From positions 1,637,501-1,701,500 of the forward strand of contig CP133187.1 in NCBI GenBank assembly GCA_030913685.1: DNA of 64,000 bases, written 5' to 3'. Source of the stretch: Oscillospiraceae bacterium MB24-C1 (GTDB lineage Bacteria > Bacillota > Clostridia > Oscillospirales > Ruminococcaceae). The notes under the pieces are model-generated. The model did no database searches, was not told the origin of the DNA, and saw only the letters and a program-made list of their open reading frames with translations. The translations under genes and the position numbers were made by a program. Shown piece by piece: positions 8,763 through 17,052 of the stretch (position 1 is its first letter; each line of letters opens with the position of its first letter).

Positions 8763-9620
8763 ATGCAAAAATCAACGGAATTTCGCACCGACCTAGCACT
8801 TGAAGCAGCCGATACCGGCGACGGAAAGCTGCCTTCTGGCGTATCTGTTTCAGAAAAGGTAATTCAAGACATTAAAGTTACCACTGTCTGCATTGAGACT
8901 CCGCAGGCCGTCGAGCGGCTTGGCCGGCCAATCGGGACATACCTGACCTTTGAGGGCGCATTGACAAACGATCAGGCATTTATCGACCTTTTGACTCATT
9001 CGCTACAGGAATTGCTGCCTGAAGGGCCTGTGTTGGTGGTGGGGCTGGGTAACCGAGACATTACACCCGATTCGTTGGGCCCTGACGTGGCACAGCAGGT
9101 AATTGCCACCTACCACTTTTTGCCCGAACAGCTTGAAAGCATCGGTCTGCAAAATCTGCGTAAGGTTTGTTCGCTGGCGCCCGGCGTCATGGGACAAACT
9201 GGTTTTGAGGCAGCAAGTCTTGTCTTCGCTGCACTTAAAACGTTACCATTCTCTGCTGTGATTGCAGTAGATGCCCTTGCGGCCCGCTCAGCCTCGCGTC
9301 TAGGCAATACAATACAGCTTTCAACCTCCGGTATTTCGCCCGGCTCCGGTGTCTTAAATGCCCGCGCAGAGCTTTCGAGTCAGTCTTTGGGCGTACCGGT
9401 ATTTTCGTTTGGCATACCAACCGTAGTGGATGCCGCAACGTTATTAAATGACCTCTGCCCCTCCTGCAGTAACAGCAACGAAGCTGCGTTGTCCATGATG
9501 GTAACCCCCCGCGACATTGATCAGGTTATCACACAAGGGGCACGTATTATGGCCGTGGCTATCAACCGGGCGCTTCAACCACAGCTGAGCCAGCAAGATA
9601 TCACCGCACTGATGAGCTGA
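8763..9620 (+). CDS. gpr: GPR endopeptidase (spore germination protease)
   Basis: Aspartic-type protease that degrades small acid-soluble spore proteins at germination. The 285-residue protein begins MQKSTEFRTDLALEA; the FRTDLALEA segment matches the propeptide/mature N-terminus region of GPR. Further family segments are VVGLGNRDITPDSLGP, APGVMGQTGFE and AVDALAARS. It is shorter than the Bacillus protein, as usual in Clostridia. spoIIP follows 77 bases downstream, as in Bacillus subtilis. I could not see a convincing sigma-G promoter in the 102 bases before it, although forespore-specific expression is expected. Confidence 0.95.
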   Translation: MQKSTEFRTDLALEAADTGDGKLPSGVSVSEKVIQDIKVTTVCIETPQAVERLGRPIGTYLTFEGALTNDQAFIDLLTHSLQELLPEGPVLVVGLGNRDITPDSLGPDVAQQVIATYHFLPEQLESIGLQNLRKVCSLAPGVMGQTGFEAASLVFAALKTLPFSAVIAVDALAARSASRLGNTIQLSTSGISPGSGVLNARAELSSQSLGVPVFSFGIPTVVDAATLLNDLCPSCSNSNEAALSMMVTPRDIDQVITQGARIMAVAINRALQPQLSQQDITALMS

Positions 9621-9697
9621 ATCCATAGCATGTCATTTTGCATACTTCTCCGACTCGCCGAATAAGATGGAATGATGATTATACGGAGGGCATGCAG

Positions 9698-10873
9698 GTG
9701 AAAAAGACGGAATATAAAATGCTGCGCCGCTTAAAAGTGGCCATTGCTGCTGCGATCACGCTTATCGCTCTTTGGAGCGTTCTTGCTATAATTTTGCCCG
9801 CGCTTTCGCCGCTTCTGGTTCGCACGGCACTTTTTTCGGCTGCATTGACTATGCCAGAGGGCACCGTTAACCAGCTCAAAGAGCGTTTTGGCACTGCATC
9901 CGCCCCGGCGAGCGTCTCCGAAGCCCCCGCTTCGGAATCGACTTCCGTTCCCACCTCTTCGGCCGAGGTGGTTTCGCAGCCACTCAGCGATGAATCGGCA
10001 TCGGAATCCGAACCTCCCGTGATTGATTCCTTTTCGTCAGCTCAGCCTGAAATACCAAAAAAATATCAAGGCGAGGTGCTGGCGGAAAATATGTCGGGTA
10101 AAAAAGGCGGACTTGCCTTTCCAATAAGCCATTTTTGGCTGAGGAATTACACGTCTTTTTCAGAGCAGGATATCAAGAATGTGTTGAAACAGCCGATGAA
10201 CATCGCGTTGGAAAACACGAAGGAACCGCAGGTTTTAATATATCACACCCACGCCACCGAAAGCTTTTGTCCCTATGACAGCGAGATCTACGACACGCGG
10301 TATAACTGGCGCAGCACCGACAACAATAACAATATGGTAGCGGTGGGGGCTGTCATGGCACAAACGCTGCGAGAACACGGTATCGTCGTTTTGCAGGACA
10401 CTAGCCAGCACGATTACCCCTCTTATGACGGCTCCTATGCCAATAGCTATCGCGCTATTAAGGACTATCTGGTGCGCTACCCCACAATTAAGGTTGTGCT
10501 TGACCTGCACCGCGATGCCATAGAGCGGGACGGCAAAGTCATTGTAAAACCCACACTGGAGGTAAACGGCAAAAAATACGCCCAGCTGATGGTTATTGCA
10601 AACTGTGATGACGGCAGCGGACTTATTCCGAACTGGCACGAAAATTTCCGCTTTGCCGCTGCTTTTTCTGATAGGCTTGAGCTTAATACCCCCGGCATTA
10701 CCCGACCGTTGATGTTTTCTTATCGCAAGTATAATCAGCAGCTTTCTACCGGTGCGTTGCTGATTGAATTTGGTTCGCATGCCAACACGTTAGATGAAGC
10801 TAAAAACACCGCTGTGCTTGCCGGAGAAGCGCTGGCGCAGGTGCTGCTTGAAACGCAAAAGAAGGGAAGTTAA
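9698..10873 (+). CDS. spoIIP: Stage II sporulation protein P (peptidoglycan amidase/endopeptidase)
   Basis: SpoIIP works with SpoIID and SpoIIM to dissolve septal peptidoglycan and drive engulfment. The frame is open from an ATG at 9638, but GGAGGG (9685-9690) is 7 bases before the GTG at 9698 and only 1 base before the ATG at 9692, so I choose GTG 9698 (391 residues). An N-terminal membrane segment (VAIAAAITLIALWSVLAIIL) is followed by a Ser/Pro/Glu-rich linker. The catalytic domain then shows YHTHATESF, which carries a conserved His and Glu, and a later DLHRDAIERD and LIEFGSHAN. Mother-cell expression is expected; the sequence context agrees through linkage to gpr. Confidence 0.95.
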   Translation: MKKTEYKMLRRLKVAIAAAITLIALWSVLAIILPALSPLLVRTALFSAALTMPEGTVNQLKERFGTASAPASVSEAPASESTSVPTSSAEVVSQPLSDESASESEPPVIDSFSSAQPEIPKKYQGEVLAENMSGKKGGLAFPISHFWLRNYTSFSEQDIKNVLKQPMNIALENTKEPQVLIYHTHATESFCPYDSEIYDTRYNWRSTDNNNNMVAVGAVMAQTLREHGIVVLQDTSQHDYPSYDGSYANSYRAIKDYLVRYPTIKVVLDLHRDAIERDGKVIVKPTLEVNGKKYAQLMVIANCDDGSGLIPNWHENFRFAAAFSDRLELNTPGITRPLMFSYRKYNQQLSTGALLIEFGSHANTLDEAKNTAVLAGEALAQVLLETQKKGS

Positions 10874-10884
10874 AACATAATATC

Positions 10885-11259
10885 ATGCAAAGAAAAGAGC
10901 TGTTGCGCATCTTCTTCACGTCCTTTGTCATAACCCTAATCGCTTTTTGTTTTATTATGAGCTTTATATGGGTAGACCTCAAGGCCGACCGAAATGGTTT
11001 TCCGGGCTTTTTACCTTCGCTGCACTTGGAACAAGTTGAACCACTCATCTACGAACTAGATACCCCCGCCAAGCAGTACCGGCTGGATTTCACGGCTGCC
11101 GAAAAGCTTGCCGAGACACTTCAACACACCGAGGCGTGGGTTCTGCCCGAAGATTGGCGAATTTTCACCCGCACGTCGCTGTATATCCGCGAGCGGCTAG
11201 AAGCGCACAAAAAATATCGGCAAGAGCAAGAATTCTATAAAAACGCCGGCCTGGTTTAA
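10885..11259 (+). CDS. Small single-pass membrane protein of unknown function downstream of spoIIP
   Basis: A 124-residue protein with one N-terminal membrane helix (about residues 8-29, IFFTSFVITLIAFCFIMSF) and a charged exterior part rich in aromatic and acidic residues, ending in a basic helix (RERLEAHKKYRQEQEFYKN). I do not recognise a family. It starts 11 bases after the spoIIP stop with no strong ribosome binding site of its own beyond GGGAAG overlapping the spoIIP end, so it probably depends on spoIIP translation. The position suggests, without proving, a sporulation role. Its stop codon overlaps the 3' end of the convergent SprT-like gene by 4 bases. Confidence 0.7.
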   Translation: MQRKELLRIFFTSFVITLIAFCFIMSFIWVDLKADRNGFPGFLPSLHLEQVEPLIYELDTPAKQYRLDFTAAEKLAETLQHTEAWVLPEDWRIFTRTSLYIRERLEAHKKYRQEQEFYKNAGLV

Positions 11260-11738
11260 AGGTGAAGCAATTGCCCCCCACAGCGACACCGGTAACGTTC
11301 CGGATGTAGCACAAGGGCGCTTTTTTTCATTCGTGTCAACACCGCCCCACAGCGCTGGCACTGCAACCGGTAACGGCAGGGCTTATCATTTAATATTCCG
11401 AGCACCTCCGGGCTGTGGGTGCGCTGAATGTCGTAGCCGTAGGCCGCATTCATACGTTCGGCAAAACTCTTCCACCGCACCTGATGATTACGACACCCCT
11501 TACAGCTATGTAATATTTCATGCGCCAGCACCGTTTTGCAGGCATGCTCCCCCGCAGCGACCACCCGCCCCGCTAGCTCAATCTGGCAGCTGCCGTCCGC
11601 TAAAACGACGCAACGGCCAAACCGCGTTTTAGCGCGGGTATTAATCTGCACATTTGGTAGAATATCCGGCGAGACAGGGATGCCCAGCGCCTTTGCCTCG
11701 GCGATCACCACTTTGAGCAGCTCGTCTGCGTCACACAT
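11256..11738 (-). CDS. SprT-like zinc metallopeptidase domain protein
   Basis: Carries the zincin signature VLAHEILHSC (HExxH) in the middle, then a further His (CRNHQVRW) typical of SprT-like proteins, and a C-terminal zinc ribbon with two cysteine pairs (CQRCG and CRCGG). The frame is open upstream to a TTG at 11840, but AAAGGAG (complement of 11747-11753) lies 8 bases before the ATG at 11738, which gives 160 residues. SprT-domain proteins include Spartan-type proteases that cut DNA-protein crosslinks; whether this short bacterial member does so is unknown. It converges with the spoIIP operon, with a 4-base overlap. Confidence 0.8.
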   Translation of the reverse strand: MCDADELLKVVIAEAKALGIPVSPDILPNVQINTRAKTRFGRCVVLADGSCQIELAGRVVAAGEHACKTVLAHEILHSCKGCRNHQVRWKSFAERMNAAYGYDIQRTHSPEVLGILNDKPCRYRLQCQRCGAVLTRMKKSALVLHPERYRCRCGGQLLHL

Positions 11739-11895
11739 AGCGTTTACTCCTTTGTCCACAATAAGTTTTGTATTTAAGTCGGCGATATGGCGTATAAGCT
11801 CCCACACAATACTGCCATCTTTAGTTTTCAATTCCGTCAATCAACTGTGGCGACGTGGTTTTCCTCTCAAATCCTTTTCTCTAAAACTAAGTGGA

Positions 11896-11931
11896 GGCAC
11901 GGCAGCCGATCTATTCATCCGCTGCCGTGCC
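11896..11931 (-). terminator. Hairpin after the transketolase operon
   Basis: GGCACGGCAGC (11896-11906) pairs perfectly with GCTGCCGTGCC (11921-11931). It lies just after the stop of the minus-strand transketolase gene. The T-run on the minus side is poor, so efficiency is doubtful. Confidence 0.55.
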
Positions 11932-11949
11932 CCCTTTTATTACGTTTAC

Positions 11950-12897
11950 CTATTTTTTCTTAGATATAGCCAGCTTGGCCTTGGCGGCAATCTCCTCGGC
12001 TGTCAGCTTATAAGCTTTGAGAACCAGCTGAGCCTTGCCCGAGCGGCCAAACTCATCCTGTACGCCGTGGCGAACAACCGGCACCGGATAATTTTCGCTC
12101 AGGAATTCGGCCACCGCCGCGCCGAGGCCGCCCAGCACGTTATGCTCTTCACTGGTGACGATTGCACCGGTCTCTTTGGCGGCTTTGAGCAAAAGGTCGG
12201 TGTCCAGCGGCTTGATGGTATGCATATCGAGGACGCGGGCCGAAATGCCCTCTGAGGCCAGCAGCTCGGCGGCTTTGAGCGCCTCCTGCACCATCATGCC
12301 CACCGCGACAATCGTCACATCGGCCCCATCCTTGAGCGCAATTCCCTTGCCCAGTTCAAAGTGATAGCCTTCAATCGTATCGGTCACCGTTTCGACCGCC
12401 AGACGGCCCAAACGCATATAGGCAGGGCCGTTGTATTCAACCAGCGCCTTGACAGCCTGCTCCATCTCATAGCCGTCGCAAGGGCAAAGCACCATCATGC
12501 CCGGAATGGCACGCATCAGCGCAAAATCCTCGATGCACTGGTGGGTTGCGCCGTCCTCACCGACAGAAAGACCTCCGTGCGAACCGACAACCTTAACATT
12601 CAAACGGGGATAGCAAATAGAGTTTCGAATCTGCTCCCAAGCGCGACCGGCTGTAAACATTGCAAAGGAGTTAATAAACGGTTTTTTGCCGCAAGCCGCA
12701 AGCCCCGCTGCCACACCGGCCATATCGGCCTCGGCGATGCCCATGTTGAAAAAACGTTCCGGGCAAGCCTTGGCAAATCCATTGGTCATCGTCGCACCCG
12801 AAAGATCGGCATCCAGCACTAGCAACTCAGGATGGTTTTCCGCCAGCTTGATAATCGCCTTACCGTAGGCGGCACGTGTTGCAATCACTTCACCCAT
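11950..12897 (-). CDS. Transketolase, C-terminal (pyrimidine-binding plus C-domain) subunit
   Basis: 315 residues covering the second half of transketolase: the pyrimidine-binding domain with LDADLSGATMT and GIAEADMAGVAAGLA (catalytic Glu for thiamine diphosphate activation), then the C-terminal domain with EEHNVLGGLGAAVAEFL. It supplies pentose phosphate interconversion in the non-oxidative pathway. The partner N-terminal half lies 4 bases upstream, so this is the two-polypeptide form found in many Clostridia and Archaea rather than a broken gene. Both frames are full and independent, with ribosome binding sites. Confidence 0.95.
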   Translation of the reverse strand: MGEVIATRAAYGKAIIKLAENHPELLVLDADLSGATMTNGFAKACPERFFNMGIAEADMAGVAAGLAACGKKPFINSFAMFTAGRAWEQIRNSICYPRLNVKVVGSHGGLSVGEDGATHQCIEDFALMRAIPGMMVLCPCDGYEMEQAVKALVEYNGPAYMRLGRLAVETVTDTIEGYHFELGKGIALKDGADVTIVAVGMMVQEALKAAELLASEGISARVLDMHTIKPLDTDLLLKAAKETGAIVTSEEHNVLGGLGAAVAEFLSENYPVPVVRHGVQDEFGRSGKAQLVLKAYKLTAEEIAAKAKLAISKKK

Positions 12898-12901
12898 CGT
12901 C

Positions 12902-13744
12902 TTAACCCTCCAGTCCTTTCAAAAACGCTTCCAGCTCGGCCTTACCTTGCTCATACAGCTCGTCATTGGGTGCCTTGCCGTGCCAGGCATAGTTGTTTTC
13001 CATATAAGAAACGCCCTTGCCCTTAACGGTGTTCGCCAGAATCATAACCGGCTGGCCCTTGACGGTTTTAGCCTCGTCAAGCACCGCTTTAATGGCAGCA
13101 TAATCATGTCCGTCTACTTTAAATACCTTCCAGCCAAAGGCTTCCCACTTCTTATCAAGCGGTTCAGAGGGCATAACGTCCTTGGTTGCACCATCAATCT
13201 GGAGACCGTTGACATCGATAATACCACAGAGGTTATCAAGCTCGTATTTTGAGGCGGCCATCCCAGCCTCCCAAATCTGGCCCTCTGCAATTTCACCATC
13301 GCCCATCATGGCGTAGACACGGTAATCCTTTTGGTCGATTTTGCCGGCCAGCGCCATACCGACCGCAGCCGAAAGCCCCTGCCCCAAGGAGCCTGTGGAC
13401 ATATCAACACCGTTGACGTGATGCATCTCAGCGTGGCCAGACATGTGCCCCTCTACCGAACGGAAGAGGTCAAGGTCAGAAGCGGGGAAGAAGCCACGCA
13501 GTGCCAGCACCGAATAAAGTGCCGGGGTGCAATGCCCCTTAGAAAGCACAAAACGGTCGCGATTGGGGTTCTTGGAATTAGCGGGGTCCACCTTCATCGT
13601 TTCAAAATATAAGACCGTGAGCATATCCATGGCGGAAAGCGACCCGCCGATATGGCCCGAAGCGCAGGTATGCACAGCCTTTAGCGCGGCAAGACGCGCC
13701 TTTGTGGCTGTAATCGCCAACTCTCTGATGCGAGATTGTTCCAT
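12902..13744 (-). CDS. Transketolase, N-terminal (thiamine diphosphate-binding) subunit
   Basis: 280 residues from the ATG at 13744; GGGAG (complement of 13752-13756) is 7 bases ahead, so the longer frame starting at 13762 is not preferred. Visible features are CASGHIGGSLSAMD, KGHCTPALYSVLA, DMSTGSLGQGLSAAVGMA and the thiamine diphosphate/Mg motif MMGDGEIAEGQIWEA with a later N ligand (IIDVNGLQIDG). It pairs with the downstream C-terminal half to make an active heterotetramer in known relatives. Confidence 0.95.
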   Translation of the reverse strand: MEQSRIRELAITATKARLAALKAVHTCASGHIGGSLSAMDMLTVLYFETMKVDPANSKNPNRDRFVLSKGHCTPALYSVLALRGFFPASDLDLFRSVEGHMSGHAEMHHVNGVDMSTGSLGQGLSAAVGMALAGKIDQKDYRVYAMMGDGEIAEGQIWEAGMAASKYELDNLCGIIDVNGLQIDGATKDVMPSEPLDKKWEAFGWKVFKVDGHDYAAIKAVLDEAKTVKGQPVMILANTVKGKGVSYMENNYAWHGKAPNDELYEQGKAELEAFLKGLEG

Positions 13745-13873
13745 AACAAAGCTCCCTTTCAATACTTTATTTTAACTGCTCGACAGCGCCGCTGCCGGCT
13801 ATTTTAACAAATTTTTCAGCACGGCGAATTTTGAAGGCTCAAGACCCGCCCACCAATACCGGAAAACTGTAGT

Positions 13874-14011
13874 TCACCGCCCAAACTTTTCAATCAATTG
13901 CCACATTTGGTCAACTACTTTTTTATTACCCTTTTTATTCTGGTGCGGAATATACTGCATACCTATAATAACGCCAATACCCATACCCAAAAACAAAAAG
14001 CCATATTCCAT
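13874..14011 (-). CDS. 45-residue small membrane protein between phosphohexomutase and transketolase
   Basis: On the minus strand the ATG at 14011 opens a 45-codon frame ending with TGA at 13874. It begins MEYGFLFLGMGIGVIIGM, one clear glycine-rich hydrophobic segment, and continues with a basic, amphipathic tail (QNKKGNKKVVDQMWQLIEKFGR). A weak GAGGG-type site stands about 9 bases before the ATG, 17 bases downstream of the phosphohexomutase stop. The composition (one N-terminal membrane helix, then a charged amphipathic tail) is that of a genuine microprotein rather than random sequence. I do not know a family for it. Too short for usual ORF cut-offs. Confidence 0.6.
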   Translation of the reverse strand: MEYGFLFLGMGIGVIIGMQYIPHQNKKGNKKVVDQMWQLIEKFGR

Positions 14012-14027
14012 ATCTGGCGCCCTCAGA

Positions 14028-15527
14028 CTATTTTTCTAACACTGACAGATCAAGTGCATCAAAGCTCTGCAGCAGCCCGGCCACCCGGCGCAATAAAGTC
14101 TGGCAGTCGCCTTCGGCGTTGCCCTCAACGTTCAGCGGCAACAACGGATCATGCAGTGATAGGCGTAACAGCGCCCACCCTTCGGGAAAGGTCAGTCGTA
14201 TGCCCTCATAAGAATTAGGCGCAACCGTATAACCTGCTTCTCGTGCCCGCTCTTCAAAAACTTTAAGAACCGTTTCACCGGTCTTGGCAAAATCAGCCCC
14301 TGCAATCGGGATGCGTACTTCTTTTTCTTCAAAGGCAGCGGGTAGCGTCTCAATCAGAGCGCCCAACCGCTTGCCCTGATTCTTTGCTCGCGCAGCGGCC
14401 ACTAAAAGCTTGACCGCCATATAGGCACCGTCGTCAAGAAAATAATTTTCCGACAGTGCGCCATGGCCAGAGGTTTCGATCGCCAGCGGACAGACAACGC
14501 CTTCCTTGTTCAGGCGAATCGCCTCATTGATCACATTTTTATAACCGCGCTTAAAGCGGTGGTGCCGCATTCCCAGTTCGCTTTCCAAAAATGTTGTGAG
14601 CCTGTCCGACGTCACCGAATCGGTGACGACCGTCGCACCGGGATAATCGGGCGCTAAAACCGCTGCCATCATCGCAATAATAGCGTCGCGATTGACCTCT
14701 TCGCCATTGGGAAGCACCGCCGACATACGATCGACGTCTGTATCAAAGATAATGCCGAGATCGGCATTGTTTTTAACTGTTGCCGCGCGCACTGACGCCA
14801 TAGCCGCCTTGTTCTCAGGATTCGGCATATGATTCGGGAAAGTGCCGTCAGGCTCTAAAAACTGGCTACCAGAAATGTCGGCCCCCAGCGGCAACAGCAC
14901 CTTCTCGGCAAAAAAGCCACCCGCGCCGTTACCGGCATCCAGCACGACGTGCAGTCCGGCGAGCGGATGGTCATAGTCCGCCGCAGCAACGCCGCGTTTA
15001 ATCTTTTGACAAAGGTCGGCTGAATAAAGTGAAATTAAATCAAGCGGCTGCGCCTGTTTGTCGCTATGTTGTTCGATAATCTGTTCCGCCGCTTTGAGCA
15101 CCGCCTTAATGTCCGGCTTGTCAAACCCACCGTCGCGGTCAAAAAGCTTCATACCGTTGCGTTCCATCGGCAGGTGACTGGCCGTGATCATCACCGAGCC
15201 GTCAAAATCGGTCTCAGAATAAACCGTGGCGCAAAACATGGCCGGGGTTGAGGCCATTGCACAATCAAACGCCTGCGCTCCTGCGGCCAGAATTCCGGAA
15301 AGTATCGCTTCCTTTAATGCCGTTGCCGTCACGCGCGAGTCATGCCCCACACCAATTTTAAGGCTTTCACAATTTTTACCCGCCTTTTTAGCCACATATT
15401 GCACAAACGCAATGGCAATTCTGTTTGCAATGTCCGCCGTGAGACTGACCGGCGCGCCACCAGGAACGGCCAGCGCCACCCCGCGAATGTCGCTGCCGTT
15501 TTGCAGCGCTGAAAGGTTGGTGTTCAT
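14028..15527 (-). CDS. Phosphoglucomutase/phosphomannomutase
   Basis: Alpha-D-phosphohexomutase of 499 residues from the ATG at 15527; a GGGGGAG site 6-7 bases before this ATG decides against the longer frame to 15605. Domain hallmarks in order: the phosphoserine loop ITASHLPMERNG, the metal loop FDTDVDR, the sugar loop AIETSGHGALSENYF and a C-terminal phosphate-binding domain. It interconverts hexose 1- and 6-phosphates; glucose versus mannose preference cannot be read from sequence. It is upstream of the 45-residue protein and the transketolase pair on the same strand, a carbohydrate group, although 17- and 129-base gaps make one operon uncertain. Confidence 0.9.
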   Translation of the reverse strand: MNTNLSALQNGSDIRGVALAVPGGAPVSLTADIANRIAIAFVQYVAKKAGKNCESLKIGVGHDSRVTATALKEAILSGILAAGAQAFDCAMASTPAMFCATVYSETDFDGSVMITASHLPMERNGMKLFDRDGGFDKPDIKAVLKAAEQIIEQHSDKQAQPLDLISLYSADLCQKIKRGVAAADYDHPLAGLHVVLDAGNGAGGFFAEKVLLPLGADISGSQFLEPDGTFPNHMPNPENKAAMASVRAATVKNNADLGIIFDTDVDRMSAVLPNGEEVNRDAIIAMMAAVLAPDYPGATVVTDSVTSDRLTTFLESELGMRHHRFKRGYKNVINEAIRLNKEGVVCPLAIETSGHGALSENYFLDDGAYMAVKLLVAAARAKNQGKRLGALIETLPAAFEEKEVRIPIAGADFAKTGETVLKVFEERAREAGYTVAPNSYEGIRLTFPEGWALLRLSLHDPLLPLNVEGNAEGDCQTLLRRVAGLLQSFDALDLSVLEK

Positions 15528-15733
15528 CAGTATCTCCCCCCGCTTTTCGTGTTGCTGCTTGCATCGCTCATACAGCATTATTATACACGACTTTGCCTTT
15601 AACACAACCTTGCAACATCTTTTTTCTCTTTGTATGACAGAAAGTACACCAAAAAGAGCACCGCTTTTGTAAGGAGTGCAGACGCAAGAAAATGCTGCGG
15701 ACAGCCAACGCCATCCACAGCATAATAGATCGG

Positions 15734-16906
15734 TTAAATTCTGGCGACACCGCTCTTGCGTGCAGCCTCTGCCACCGCCTTCGCGACTGCGTCCTTAACG
15801 CGCGGGTCAAACGGCGCGGGAATGATATATTCCGCCGACAGCTCGGCCTCCGAGACAAGGCCGGCCAGTGCGTAAGCCGCAGCAATTTTCATCTCGTCAT
15901 TGATGTCGCTGGCGCGAACGTCAAAGGCGCCACGAAAAATGCCCGGGAACGCCAGAACGTTATTAATCTGGTTAGCAAAGTCGGAACGACCGGTACCCAC
16001 CACCGCAGCGCCCGCGGCAATGGCCTCATCGGGCATAATTTCGGGGATGGGGTTCGCCATCGGAAACAAAATAGCCTTATCGGCCATGGTGCGCACCATC
16101 TCGCCGGTGACAGTGCCGGGTGCCGAAACGCCAATGAATACATCCGCACCGCGCAAAACCTCTGCAAGCGTTCCTTTCTTGCCAAGCTTGTTCGAAATTT
16201 TCGACATCTCCTGTTTTTCGGTATTAAGATCGTCACGGCCCTCATAAATGGCACCGTTGCGATCGCACATCACAACGTCCTGAAGCCCCATCGCTTGAAG
16301 CAGCTTGATGATGGCAATACCCGCAGCACCCGCACCGCTGGTGACAACGCTGATATCTTTGATGTCTCTTCCGGTGAGCTTCAACGCGTTAATTAAAGCA
16401 GCCAGTACCACTACGGCCGTTCCGTGCTGATCGTCATGAAAGATCGGAATATCACAGCGCGCCTTTAATTGGCGCTCAATCTCAAAACAGCGCGGGGCGG
16501 CAATATCCTCAAGATTGATACCGCCAAAGCTGCCCGCCAGCAGCGCGACTGTATTGACGATATCCTCCACCTTTTGAGAGCGAATGCAAAGCGGTACGGC
16601 GTCTACGTCGCCAAAAGCCTTGAACAGCACGCATTTGCCCTCCATAACCGGCATGCCCGCCTCAGGGCCGATGTCACCAAGCCCCAGTACAGCAGAACCG
16701 TCGGTGACAACCGCGACGGTATTCCAGCGGCCGGTCAGCTCGTAGCTTTTGGCCGGATCCTTTTGTATCTCCAGACACGGGGTAGCAACGCCGGGGGTAT
16801 AGGCAAGCGAAAGCTCATCCTTGCCGGTAACAGCCACCTTGGGAACTGTTTCGAGCTTGCCGCGCAGCGCATAGTGCAGCTTGAGCGATTCCTGTGCGTA
16901 ATCCAT
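15734..16906 (-). CDS. NAD(P)-dependent malic enzyme
   Basis: Oxidative decarboxylation of malate to pyruvate. The frame is open to 16978, but AGGAGG lies 7 bases before the ATG at 16906, giving 390 residues, the size of the short bacterial malic enzyme. Features seen: the substrate tyrosine segment [12 protein letters not shown], the catalytic-lysine region [31 protein letters not shown] with metal ligands, and [15 protein letters not shown] before the Rossmann core ([12 protein letters not shown]). In an anaerobe with a hydrogenase next door it would feed pyruvate and reducing power into fermentation. Confidence 0.95.
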   Translation of the reverse strand: MDYAQESLKLHYALRGKLETVPKVAVTGKDELSLAYTPGVATPCLEIQKDPAKSYELTGRWNTVAVVTDGSAVLGLGDIGPEAGMPVMEGKCVLFKAFGDVDAVPLCIRSQKVEDIVNTVALLAGSFGGINLEDIAAPRCFEIERQLKARCDIPIFHDDQHGTAVVVLAALINALKLTGRDIKDISVVTSGAGAAGIAIIKLLQAMGLQDVVMCDRNGAIYEGRDDLNTEKQEMSKISNKLGKKGTLAEVLRGADVFIGVSAPGTVTGEMVRTMADKAILFPMANPIPEIMPDEAIAAGAAVVGTGRSDFANQINNVLAFPGIFRGAFDVRASDINDEMKIAAAYALAGLVSEAELSAEYIIPAPFDPRVKDAVAKAVAEAARKSGVARI

Positions 16907-17006
16907 AATGAATCCTCCTAAAATGCCAGATATAAATGTTATAAACTGTATTATATGGGACAACCCCGATTTTTGCAATCACTGGATATCGTTTTATAAA
17001 GCACAT

Positions 17007-17043
17007 AAAAAGGAGGGATGCGAACCTTTGCCCGTATCCCTCC
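17007..17043 (-). terminator. Terminator of the hydrogenase gene
   Basis: GGAGGGAT (17012-17019) pairs with ATCCCTCC (17036-17043); the minus strand continues with TTTTT, directly after the hydrogenase stop. Confidence 0.8.
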
Positions 17044-17052
17044 TAATATTAA

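Noticed and set aside
11950-13744. Split transketolase as a broken gene
   Set aside because: The two halves have full frames, own starts and ribosome sites, and the same split is normal in many Clostridia and Archaea.
13898-14218. 106-codon plus-strand frame
   Set aside because: It is antisense to the phosphohexomutase end and the 45-residue protein, whose frame has better signals.
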